Assembly (NCBI RefSeq): GCF_014873755.1
Contig: NZ_JADBEG010000001.1
Span: forward strand, 8,344,501-8,408,500
Length of the DNA stretch: 64,000 bases
Direction: 5' to 3'
Origin: Amycolatopsis lexingtonensis
GTDB taxonomy: Bacteria > Actinomycetota > Actinomycetes > Mycobacteriales > Pseudonocardiaceae
Part shown: one piece after another, positions 49,843 to 57,167 of the stretch
How positions within the stretch are numbered: position 1 is the stretch's first letter
How the letters are laid out: every line of letters starts with the position of its first letter
Notes under the pieces: generated by a model
What the model saw: the letters and a program-made list of their open reading frames with translations, nothing else
What the model was told of the DNA's origin: nothing
The model's database searches: none
Program-made: the position numbers and the translations under genes

Positions 49843-50669
49843 CCGCGTTCGCGCCGGACTGGCTCTACCTGCGGGAACCCGCCGACGCCGCGGCCCGCGC
49901 CCCCGAACTCGTCGACACGCTGCGCGACAGCCTCGCCGGCGGCGAAGAGATCGTCATCCGCGACCTCGGCTGCGGCACCGGCTCGCTCGGCCGCTGGCTG
50001 GCCGGCCGGCTGCCCGGCGCCCAGCGCTGGATCCTGCACGACAACGACACCGCCCTGCTCGACCGCGCCCGCACCGGCTTGCCCGCCACCGCGCTCGACG
50101 GCAGCCCGATCGCCGTGGAGGCCGAGCGGCGGGACGTCACCGCGCTGCGCGCCGCCGACCTCGCCGGGACGTCGCTGGTCACCGCGTCCGCGCTGCTCGA
50201 CCTGCTGACCAGGGACGAGGTCACGGCGCTGGCCACGGCCGTCGTCGAAGCGGGCTGCGCGGCGCTGCTGATGCTGTCGGTCACCGGCAAGGTGGAGCTC
50301 TCGCCCGCCGACCCGCTCGACCCGGCCATCTCGGCCGCGTTCAACGCCCACCAGCGGCGGCTGACCGGCGGCCGCCGGCTGCTCGGCCCGACCGCGGTGG
50401 ACGTCGCCGCGACCGCGTTCGGCAGGCTCGGCGCCACGGTCGTCCGCGCGGAGAGCGCGTGGCGGCTCGGGCCGGACCAGGCGGAACTGCAGCGGCAGTG
50501 GCTCGAAGGCTGGGTCGGCGCCGCCGTCGAGCAGCTGCCCGAGCTGTGCCCGGTCACCGACGTCTACCTGCAGCGACGGCTCGAAATGGCCGCGGCCGGG
50601 GAGCTGCACGCGGTGGTCCACCACGGCGACCTGCTGGTCCTGCCGCCGAGCCTGGAGGCGGCGGCGTGA
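49839..50669 (+). CDS. SAM-dependent methyltransferase
   Basis: A 276-residue class I methyltransferase. Motif I is IRDLGCGTGSLGRWLAGRL (about residues 39-57), and the acidic post-I loop is ILHDNDTALLDRAR. SALLDLLTRDEV (about 113-124) gives motif IV-V. The target may be a hydroxyl or amine of the pterin- or sugar-derived product. It is translationally coupled to the glycosyltransferase before it (ATGA) and to the membrane protein after it (GTGA). Confidence 0.88.
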   Translation: MTAFAPDWLYLREPADAAARAPELVDTLRDSLAGGEEIVIRDLGCGTGSLGRWLAGRLPGAQRWILHDNDTALLDRARTGLPATALDGSPIAVEAERRDVTALRAADLAGTSLVTASALLDLLTRDEVTALATAVVEAGCAALLMLSVTGKVELSPADPLDPAISAAFNAHQRRLTGGRRLLGPTAVDVAATAFGRLGATVVRAESAWRLGPDQAELQRQWLEGWVGAAVEQLPELCPVTDVYLQRRLEMAAAGELHAVVHHGDLLVLPPSLEAAA

Positions 50670-51664
50670 AGCGCGCACTGGCCTGGCTCCGGATCCTCGG
50701 CGCGGCAGGCATCCTCGCGGTGCTCGTCTGGCAGCTCGGCAGCGCCGCCTTCCTCGACGGCCTCGGCCGGATCAGCACGCCCGGCGTGCTCGCCGCGCTC
50801 GGCATCGGCTTCGCGACGACGCTGTTCAGCGCGGGGCGCTGGCAGATCGTCGCCACCCGGCTCGGCCTGCGGCTTTCGCTGCGCACCGCGGTCGCCGACT
50901 ACTACCGCGCGCTGTTCCTCAACGGCGTGCTGCCCGCGGGCGTCCTCGGCGACGTCCACCGCGCGGTGCAGCACGGCCGCGACGCCGGCGACGTGCCGCG
51001 CGGCGTGCGCGCCGTCGTCCTGGAGCGGACCGCGGGCCAGCTCGTGCTGATCGCGTCCGCCGTGGGCGTCGTGCTCTTCGTCCCGGCCGCCGTGCCCGAG
51101 GCGTTCCGCGAGGTCGTGACGGTCACCGGTGTGGTCGTCGTGCTGGCCGCCGTCGCCGGGATCGTCGCCGGCCGGCTGTTCGGCGGGCGCTGGATCCACA
51201 GCCCGTCGAAGGTCCGGCGCGGCTTCGCCGTCACCCTGGCCGACCTGCGGCTCGGCCTGTTCACCCGCGAGACCTGGCCCGGCGTGGGCTTCCTGTCGGC
51301 CGCGACGCTGGCCGGGCACCTGGCGCTGTTCGTCGTCGCCGCCCGCGTCGCCGGGGTGGCCGCACCGGTCGGGCAGCTCGTGCCGCTGATGATCCTCGCG
51401 CTGCTCGCGATGGGTCTCCCGCTCAACATCGGCGGCTTCGGCCCGCGCGAGGGCGTCTGCGCCCTGCTCTTCGGCGCGGCCGGGCTCGGGGCCGCCCAAG
51501 GTGTCACCGTCGCTGTCGTCTACGGCGTGCTCACGCTCTTCGCGAGCCTGCCCGGCGCCGGCGTCCTGCTCGTCCGGAGCGTCGCCGGGGTGCGCCGGAC
51601 GGCACTTTCACGTGAAAGTGCCGCACGACCAGCCCCGCACTTTCACGTGAAAGTGCGGGGTTAG
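50666..51664 (+). CDS. Lysylphosphatidylglycerol synthase TM-region/UPF0104 membrane protein
   Basis: A 332-residue integral membrane protein with about eight helices, of the family that forms the flippase part of Mpr[22 protein letters not shown] and [21 protein letters not shown] are the conserved segments. In this cluster it could flip a glycolipid-like product. The last 20 residues, [17 protein letters not shown] at the end, are encoded by two DNA palindromes and look like read-through into a terminator rather than a real domain. The GTG start overlaps the methyltransferase stop. Confidence 0.88.
   Translation: MKRALAWLRILGAAGILAVLVWQLGSAAFLDGLGRISTPGVLAALGIGFATTLFSAGRWQIVATRLGLRLSLRTAVADYYRALFLNGVLPAGVLGDVHRAVQHGRDAGDVPRGVRAVVLERTAGQLVLIASAVGVVLFVPAAVPEAFREVVTVTGVVVVLAAVAGIVAGRLFGGRWIHSPSKVRRGFAVTLADLRLGLFTRETWPGVGFLSAATLAGHLALFVVAARVAGVAAPVGQLVPLMILALLAMGLPLNIGGFGPREGVCALLFGAAGLGAAQGVTVAVVYGVLTLFASLPGAGVLLVRSVAGVRRTALSRESAARPAPHFHVKVRG
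51601..51660. repeat. Twin perfect palindromes inside the 3' end of a gene
   Basis: GCACTTTCACGTGAAAGTGC occurs at 51602-51621 and again at 51637-51656. The first extends to a 22-bp perfect palindrome, the second to a 28-bp one (51633-51660) with G/C flanks. They lie inside the end of the membrane-protein gene, 18 bp before the GTP cyclohydrolase II start. They may form an attenuator between these two genes or a protein-binding site. Confidence 0.85.
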
Positions 51665-51677
51665 AGAGGTGGAGAAG

Positions 51678-52328
51678 ATGACAGCAAGCGACGTCATCGG
51701 GGACGTGCCGCACCGCCCTGTGGTGGAGCGGGTGGTCGACACCCGGCTGCCGACCCGGTACGGGACCTTCCGCGCGGTCGGCTACCTGGACGACACGGGT
51801 ACCGAGCAGGTCGCGCTGGTGCACGGCGAGATCAGTGAGCTGGGGACGCTGACCCGCGTGCACAGCGAATGCCTGACCGGCGACGTCTTCGCCTCGATGC
51901 ACTGCGAGTGCGGCGACCAGCTGGCGGCGGCGCTGGACCGGATCGTCGAGGAGGGCTCCGGCGTGCTGGTCTACGTCCAGGGCCACGAGGGCCGCGGCAT
52001 CGGCCTGCTCGCGAAGCTGAAGGCGATGCGGCTGCAGGACGAAGGCCTCGACACGGTCGACGCGAACGTGGCGCTCGGCCTCCCGATCGACGCCCGCGAC
52101 TACCACGCGGCGGCGGGCATCCTGCAGGACCTGGGCGTCCGGTCGGTGCGGCTGCTGTCGAACAACCCGGAGAAGGTCGAACAGCTGACGCGCTACGGAA
52201 TCCGGATCAGCGAGCGGGTCCCGCTGCTGGTTCCGCCGAACCCGGAGAACCTGCGGTACCTCCGCACGAAGGCCGAGCGGATGGCTCACCTGCTCCCGCA
52301 CCTGGACCAGGCTTTCTCAGGCGCCTAA
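51678..52328 (+). CDS. ribA: GTP cyclohydrolase II, variant with Met at the Tyr105-equivalent position
   Basis: A 216-residue enzyme that opens the imidazole ring of GTP. Zinc cysteines are in [18 protein letters not shown] (Cys65, Cys76, Cys78) and the active-site loop is [14 protein letters not shown]. The next helix reads KAMRLQDEG, with Met117 where E. coli RibA has Tyr. In Streptomyces coelicolor a paralogue with Met here is reported to stop at the 5-formylamino-pyrimidine (FAPy) product. Its location away from riboflavin genes and next to a creatininase supports such a specialised role. A GTG three codons earlier is possible. Confidence 0.92.
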   Translation: MTASDVIGDVPHRPVVERVVDTRLPTRYGTFRAVGYLDDTGTEQVALVHGEISELGTLTRVHSECLTGDVFASMHCECGDQLAAALDRIVEEGSGVLVYVQGHEGRGIGLLAKLKAMRLQDEGLDTVDANVALGLPIDARDYHAAAGILQDLGVRSVRLLSNNPEKVEQLTRYGIRISERVPLLVPPNPENLRYLRTKAERMAHLLPHLDQAFSGA

Positions 52329-53015
52329 CGCGTCGAGCACGCCGGCGAACCGCTGGACCAGGGTGTCCAGCAGGACGTGCCCCTTGGCCGCGCTGGCCAG
52401 CGACGGACGGCCGACCACGCCCGACTCCGTGTACGCCCGCAGGCCCCGCGTCAGCAGGTGCTCCCGGTCGGTGAGGTGGTCGGCCGCCTCGTAGCCGGGC
52501 CGGACCAGGTGCGGGTGCGCGTGCAGCAGGAGCGACGTCTCCAGTTCGCCCGCGTGCATGTCGTCGTCCAGCGACGTCCGCAGGCCGGCCGCGGTGTGCG
52601 CCGCCTGCCAGTCCGCGACGCCGGGGAACAGCGCCATCGTGCCGCCCGCCTCCTGGACCACATTGGACAGTACGTAGTTGCCGCCGTGCCCGTTGACCAG
52701 CACGAGCCGGCCGACCCCGGACGCCGCGAGCGACTCGGCGACGTCGGTGACCACGGCGTGCAGCGTGCGGGCCGAGATGCTCACCGTGCCGGCCCACCCC
52801 GCGTGTTCGTGCGAGCACGAGATCGTGATCGGCGGCAGGTGGAGCACCGGGTACGCCTCGGCAACGGCCTTCGCGAGGGTCGCCGCGATCACCGCGTCGG
52901 TGGCCAGGGGGAGGTGCGCGCCGTGCTGCTCGAAGCTGCCCACCGGCAGCACCGCGACCGATGCCCGCCGCGCCTGCTCGTCGGCGGTGGTCGCGAGCGG
53001 GAACAGATCGGTCAT
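52317..53015 (-). CDS. Creatininase family protein (ArfB-like formamide hydrolase candidate)
   Basis: A 232-residue creatininase-fold metal hydrolase. Metal ligands are in [16 protein letters not shown] (Glu, His, Asp near residues 28-40), NGHGGNY (His about 109) and HAGELETS (Glu about 157). Creatininase itself cleaves creatinine, but the archaeal relative ArfB removes the formyl group from the FAPy nucleotide made by GTP cyclohydrolase III. Here it overlaps GTP cyclohydrolase II by 12 bp end to end. FAPy deformylation is thus the leading hypothesis. The MftE mycofactocin peptidase is another relative, but no mycofactocin genes are present. Confidence 0.87.
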   Translation of the reverse strand: MTDLFPLATTADEQARRASVAVLPVGSFEQHGAHLPLATDAVIAATLAKAVAEAYPVLHLPPITISCSHEHAGWAGTVSISARTLHAVVTDVAESLAASGVGRLVLVNGHGGNYVLSNVVQEAGGTMALFPGVADWQAAHTAAGLRTSLDDDMHAGELETSLLLHAHPHLVRPGYEAADHLTDREHLLTRGLRAYTESGVVGRPSLASAAKGHVLLDTLVQRFAGVLDALGA

Positions 53016-53044
53016 GAGCGCGGCCCTTCTCTATGTTGGGTGGC

Positions 53045-53845
53045 ATGACCGAGCATGCCGCACTGCTGGCCGTCGCGCGCGAAGCCGTGGCGAAGGCGAC
53101 CGGGATCGTCCGGTCGCGCCCGACCTTTTCCGTTTCCGCGAAAGGCGATCGCGACCTGGTGACCGACGTCGACACCGCCGTCGAGGACGCGCTGCGGGAG
53201 TTCCTCGCCGCGGAAACCCCCGAAATCGGCTTCCTCGGCGAGGAGCGCGGCCGCAGCGGCGCGGACGGCGGGCGCTGGTGGGCCCTCGACCCGATCGACG
53301 GCACCGCGAACTTCGCCCGCGGGATTCCGCTCTGCGGGATTTCCCTGGCGCTGGTGGACGGCGAGCACAGCACGGTCGCCGCGATCGCCCTGCCGTACCT
53401 CGGAGTCACCTACACCGCCGCGCGCGGCGAAGGTGCTTTCGCGAACGGAGAGCGGGTCGGTGCGTCGCGCGCGACCGAGCTGTCCGACGCGATGATCGCG
53501 ATGGGTGACTTCGCGATCGGCGAACTCGCCGAAGAGAAGAACCGCGCGCGGCTGTCGTTGCTGACCGACCTCGGCGCGCGGGCGCAGAAGATCCGGATGC
53601 TGGGCACCGCGGCGATCGACCTCTCCTGGGTCGCGGACGGAAAGCTCGACGCCGCACTGATCCTGTCCAACAACCCGTGGGACACCATGGCGGGTGTGCT
53701 GCTCGTGCGCGAGGCAGGCGGTGCCGTCGTCGACCGTGACGGCAGCGAGCACACGGTCGGTTCCGCGGCGACGATCGCCGTCGGCGCCGGGCTGCGCAAG
53801 GAGATCGTGGACGCACTTGATCGAGCGTTCGGGGTTGTTCGTTAG
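53045..53845 (+). CDS. Inositol monophosphatase family protein
   Basis: A 266-residue Mg-dependent phosphatase. EERG (about 73-76), WWALDPIDGTANFARGIP (about 85-102; metal-binding DPIDGT) and NNPWDTMAGVLLVREAGG (about 219-236) are the three family motifs. It may remove a phosphate from inositol, a sugar or the nucleotide-derived intermediate of the adjoining cluster; histidinol phosphatase is another activity in the family. It is divergent from the creatininase gene over a 29-bp gap with a CTATGTT box and so may share its control. Confidence 0.9.
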   Translation: MTEHAALLAVAREAVAKATGIVRSRPTFSVSAKGDRDLVTDVDTAVEDALREFLAAETPEIGFLGEERGRSGADGGRWWALDPIDGTANFARGIPLCGISLALVDGEHSTVAAIALPYLGVTYTAARGEGAFANGERVGASRATELSDAMIAMGDFAIGELAEEKNRARLSLLTDLGARAQKIRMLGTAAIDLSWVADGKLDAALILSNNPWDTMAGVLLVREAGGAVVDRDGSEHTVGSAATIAVGAGLRKEIVDALDRAFGVVR

Positions 53846-53982
53846 TATTCGGGGTATCCGGGTGGGCGGCGCCACAACGCGCGATTGCACTGCCCGCCCA
53901 AGGTTTTCGGTTAGGTTGGTACCGGTCGGCCGCCGCGGCTGGCATGCTGACCGGATCTCTCGGCCACTTCGGAGAATGGTGG

Positions 53983-55455
53983 ATGCTCGTGGAAAGTCGC
54001 CGGATCCGCGATCGGTACCGGCTGCTCGAGCCGATCGGCGGCGGCGCGATGGGCACGGTGTGGCGAGCCCAGGACGAAAAGCTCGACCGCACCGTGGCGA
54101 TCAAGGAACTCCTGCTGCCCCACGACCACGACGAGCACCGCACGGAAGAAGCGAAGAACCGCGCGATGCGCGAGGCGCGGATCGCCGCCCGGCTGCAGCA
54201 TTCCCACGCGATCACCGTGTTCGCCGTCCTCGAAGAGGAGGACCGGCCGTGGTTGATCATGGAATACCTGCCGTCGAAGAGTTTCGCCGTCCTGGTCCGC
54301 GAGGAGCCGGCGACGGTGGACGACGCCATCCGCGTCGGCGCGCAGATCAGTTCCGCGCTGGCGGGCGCGCACCGCGTCGGAGTCGTGCACCGCGACGTGA
54401 AGCCGGCCAACATCCTGGTCGCCGAGGACGGAACGGCGAAGATCACCGACTTCGGCATCTCCCGCGCGATCGGTGACGTCAAGCTGACGGCCACCGGCGA
54501 GATCGCCGGCACGCCCGCGTACCTCGCGCCCGAAGTGGCCCGGGGTGAGGACGCGAGCTTCGCCGCCGACGTCTTCTCCCTCGGCGCGACGCTGTACGCG
54601 GCGGTCGAAGGGAAGCCGCCGTACGGCACGGCGGACAACCCGATCGCCTTGCTCTACAAGGCGTCCAGCGGCGAGATCGAGCCGCCGGAGAAGTCGGGCC
54701 GGCTGACGCCGCTGCTGCTGCGGATGCTCGCTTCCGACCCGGCCGAACGGCCGTCGATGGACGAGGTCGAGCGGGAGCTGGTCGCGCTGCTGCCGGACGC
54801 GGAGCCCGGCGAGTCGGTGCTCGCGGCGACGGTCCCCGAGACCGAACCGCCCGCGCTGCCGCCGGTGCCCGCCGCGGTCACCGTGCCCGCGGGCGAGGTC
54901 GCCGCGGTGTCCCCGGGCGCGCGCAGGGGCATGATCGCCGTCGGGGCGGGCGCGGCGCTGCTGTGCGTCGCGGTCGTGGTGGCGATCCTGCTGGTCGTGC
55001 GCCAGAAGCCGCCGGCCGACAACGCGGCACCGCAAGCGTCGGTACCGCCGCCCACCTCGGCTTCGGGCACCCCGTCGGCGGCCCCGCCCCCGGCGCCGAC
55101 GTCCACGTCGGAAACACCCACCACGACGGCCCCGCCCACCTCGACGCCGGTGTCGAGCGTGGCTTCGACGAAGACCGCGGCCGAAGCCCTCAGCGCCTAC
55201 TACGCGTTGCTCCCGAACAACACAGCGGAGGCGTGGAACCTGCTCACGGAACGCTTCAAGGCGTCGCGCAAGCAGACGCTGGCGACCTACCAGAGTTTCT
55301 GGCGCCAGTACAAGTCGGTGACGGCGGACAGCGTGCGGGAGATCAGCCCCGGCCGGGTCACCGCGCGCGTCCTCTACGACGGCGGCAAGCCGGAGACCGA
55401 CACGTTCACCTTGGTCCAGGAAGGCGGCGTCTGGAAGATCGACGCCCAGAGCTGA
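53983..55455 (+). CDS. Membrane Ser/Thr protein kinase (PknB-like)
   Basis: A 490-residue eukaryotic-type kinase. The kinase domain (residues 10-270) has GGGAMGTVW, the ATP lysine K41, HRDVKPANIL (Asp138) and DFG (156-158). A single helix at about 317-339 anchors it, followed by a Pro/Thr/Ser-rich linker (about 345-400) and an extracytoplasmic domain (about 400-490) that resembles a small NTF2-like fold, not PASTA repeats. The ATG at 53983 has GGAG eight bases before; an upstream ATG at 53944 has none. The signal sensed is unknown. Confidence 0.92.
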   Translation: MLVESRRIRDRYRLLEPIGGGAMGTVWRAQDEKLDRTVAIKELLLPHDHDEHRTEEAKNRAMREARIAARLQHSHAITVFAVLEEEDRPWLIMEYLPSKSFAVLVREEPATVDDAIRVGAQISSALAGAHRVGVVHRDVKPANILVAEDGTAKITDFGISRAIGDVKLTATGEIAGTPAYLAPEVARGEDASFAADVFSLGATLYAAVEGKPPYGTADNPIALLYKASSGEIEPPEKSGRLTPLLLRMLASDPAERPSMDEVERELVALLPDAEPGESVLAATVPETEPPALPPVPAAVTVPAGEVAAVSPGARRGMIAVGAGAALLCVAVVVAILLVVRQKPPADNAAPQASVPPPTSASGTPSAAPPPAPTSTSETPTTTAPPTSTPVSSVASTKTAAEALSAYYALLPNNTAEAWNLLTERFKASRKQTLATYQSFWRQYKSVTADSVREISPGRVTARVLYDGGKPETDTFTLVQEGGVWKIDAQS

Positions 55456-55520
55456 ACCTTCCCGGCTCCGGCCGCGTGTGACGGATGAGGCGTCCGTCGA
55501 TCCACGCTGGAGGTTGAGCG

Positions 55521-56597
55521 ATGAGGCCTGCCGACCCGATGGTGTTCATCCTCCCGGCCGCCCCACCGGGTTCCGACACGTACGACAAGCGCATGTGCCA
55601 GAACCTGCCCGCCGTCGGGCAGCCGGTGCTCGAACTGCCGATCGCCGGCCACTGGCCGGAGCCCGACGCGACGTCGAGACGCCGGCTCGCGCGGTCGCTG
55701 GCCGCGTTGCCCGACCGGACGGTGGTGCTGCTCGACGGCATGATCGCCTCGGGCGTCCCGGAGATCGTCGTCCCGCACGCGCGGCGGCTGCGGCTGGCCG
55801 TGCTGGTGCACCAGGCACTGGCCGACGAGCCCGGCCTCGACCCGGCGCACGCCGCGGAGCTCGACGCGTGCGAGCGCGAGACGCTGCGGATGGCCGGGAT
55901 GGTCGTCGCGACCAGCCCGTGGCTCGCCCGGCTGCTGATCGACCGCCACGACCTGGACCCCGGCCGCGTCTACGTCGCGAAGCCCGGCACCGACGCGGCC
56001 CCGCTCGCGGCGGGCGCCGACGGCGTGTCCCGGCTGCTCTGCGTCGGCGACGTGACCCGCCGCAACGGCCAGGACGTGCTGGTCCAGGCCCTCGGCGAAG
56101 TCGACCACCTCGCGCTGTCGTGCGTCTTCACCGGCTCGCTGGAGGTAGACCCGGCATACGTCGACGAGCTGCGCTGGTCGATCGAGCGCCTCGGCCTCGG
56201 CGGCCGGATCACCCTGGCCGGCGACGCGGTCGACCTCGGCGCCGCCTACAACGCGGCGGACCTCCTGGTCATCCCGTCCCGCGCGGCGACGTCCGGAATG
56301 TCCGTCGCGCAGGCGCTGGCCCGCGGCATCCCCGTGCTGGCGACCGAGGTCGGCGGCGTGTACGACGCACTCGGCGTCGACGCGGACGGCGAGGTCCCGG
56401 GCCTGCTGGTGGAGCCGGACGACCCGTTCTCGCTCGCGGACGCGCTGCACCGCTGGTACGCCGACCCGGAACTGCGCCGCTCCCTGCGCACGGCGGCGCT
56501 GGGCCGCGGCAGTGCGTTGGAAGAGTGGGACGTCGCCGCGCGGCGGTTGACGCACGTGCTCTCGCGGCTGGCGTCGGAGCCCCGCATCGTCGCCTGA
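55521..56597 (+). CDS. GT4-like protein that has lost the EX7E catalytic pair
   Basis: A 358-residue paralogue of the glycosyltransferase at 48775. The shared framework is obvious: LLDGMIASGVPEIVVPHARRL, LADEPGLDPAHAAELDACERETLR. The key residues differ. The EX7E motif reads SRAATSGMSVAQALARG (Ala256, Gln264), the Arg-Lys pair is Arg181-Asn182, and the GG loop is PPGSDTYD. It is therefore probably not a working retaining GT4 enzyme. It may be a partner or regulator of the active copy. The kinase gene stands just upstream, separated by 65 bp. Confidence 0.85.
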   Translation: MRPADPMVFILPAAPPGSDTYDKRMCQNLPAVGQPVLELPIAGHWPEPDATSRRRLARSLAALPDRTVVLLDGMIASGVPEIVVPHARRLRLAVLVHQALADEPGLDPAHAAELDACERETLRMAGMVVATSPWLARLLIDRHDLDPGRVYVAKPGTDAAPLAAGADGVSRLLCVGDVTRRNGQDVLVQALGEVDHLALSCVFTGSLEVDPAYVDELRWSIERLGLGGRITLAGDAVDLGAAYNAADLLVIPSRAATSGMSVAQALARGIPVLATEVGGVYDALGVDADGEVPGLLVEPDDPFSLADALHRWYADPELRRSLRTAALGRGSALEEWDVAARRLTHVLSRLASEPRIVA

Positions 56598-56636
56598 GGC
56601 TTGCCGGGGCGGGCGGCCCTCCGCCAACCTGACGCG

Positions 56637-57158
56637 ATGTCGTCCCTTGATTCCGAACGCGGCTTCCTCGAAGTCGCCGGGCGCGAGCCGGACCGCCCGC
56701 TGCGCGACCAGCTCCTGGGCTTCCGCGACCTCGTGTCGGCGGACATGGACTGGGCCGACAGCCGCAAACGCCGCTTCCGGCGGCGCGCATCGGTCATCCG
56801 CGTGGCCGCGCTCCTGCTCACCGCGGTGTCGACGGTGGTGCTCGGCATCCAGGAGATCCCGGCGCGCGCGTCGATCGCCCTGCCGATGGTGGCGCTGGTG
56901 ACGGTGCTCGGCGGCCTCGAGACGTTCTTCAACTGGCGGTCGCGGTGGGTGCTGATGGAGGAGACCCGCTACAACCTCAACCGGATCCGCGACGAGATGG
57001 ACTACTACCTGGTCGGCACGCCGACGGCGGAGCTGAGCCGCGCGCGGCTGCAGGAGTTCTTCGACCGGCACCAGGTGACTTGGGCCGATGCGAGCCGGCA
57101 GTGGGTGGAGTTCCGGCGCCTCGACCGGCCACCGCAGTCACCTGAGATCCGGGGGTGA
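56637..57158 (+). CDS. DUF4231/SLATT-type two-helix membrane protein
   Basis: A 173-residue protein with a helical cytoplasmic start (RPLRDQLLGFRDLVSADMDWADSRKRRFRRRA), two membrane helices (about residues 52-72 and 78-98) and a long helical tail ending EFFDRHQVTWADASRQWVEFRRL. This matches DUF4231 and the SLATT group, 2TM effectors found in nucleotide-signalled conflict systems but also alone. No nucleotidyltransferase or SLOG gene is adjacent. It starts 39 bp after the GT4-like gene and may be in its transcript. Confidence 0.8.
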   Translation: MSSLDSERGFLEVAGREPDRPLRDQLLGFRDLVSADMDWADSRKRRFRRRASVIRVAALLLTAVSTVVLGIQEIPARASIALPMVALVTVLGGLETFFNWRSRWVLMEETRYNLNRIRDEMDYYLVGTPTAELSRARLQEFFDRHQVTWADASRQWVEFRRLDRPPQSPEIRG

Positions 57159-57167
57159 GGCGGGACC

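Noticed and set aside
52317..53015. MftE mycofactocin peptidase
   Set aside because: Creatininase fold is shared, but no mftA-D genes occur in the window and the neighbour is GTP cyclohydrolase II.
53908..53932. TTCGGTTAGGTTGGTACC, similar to a DtxR/IdeR iron box
   Set aside because: Only one half-site fits the TTAGGTTAGSCTAACCTAA consensus, and the kinase gene that follows has no iron link.
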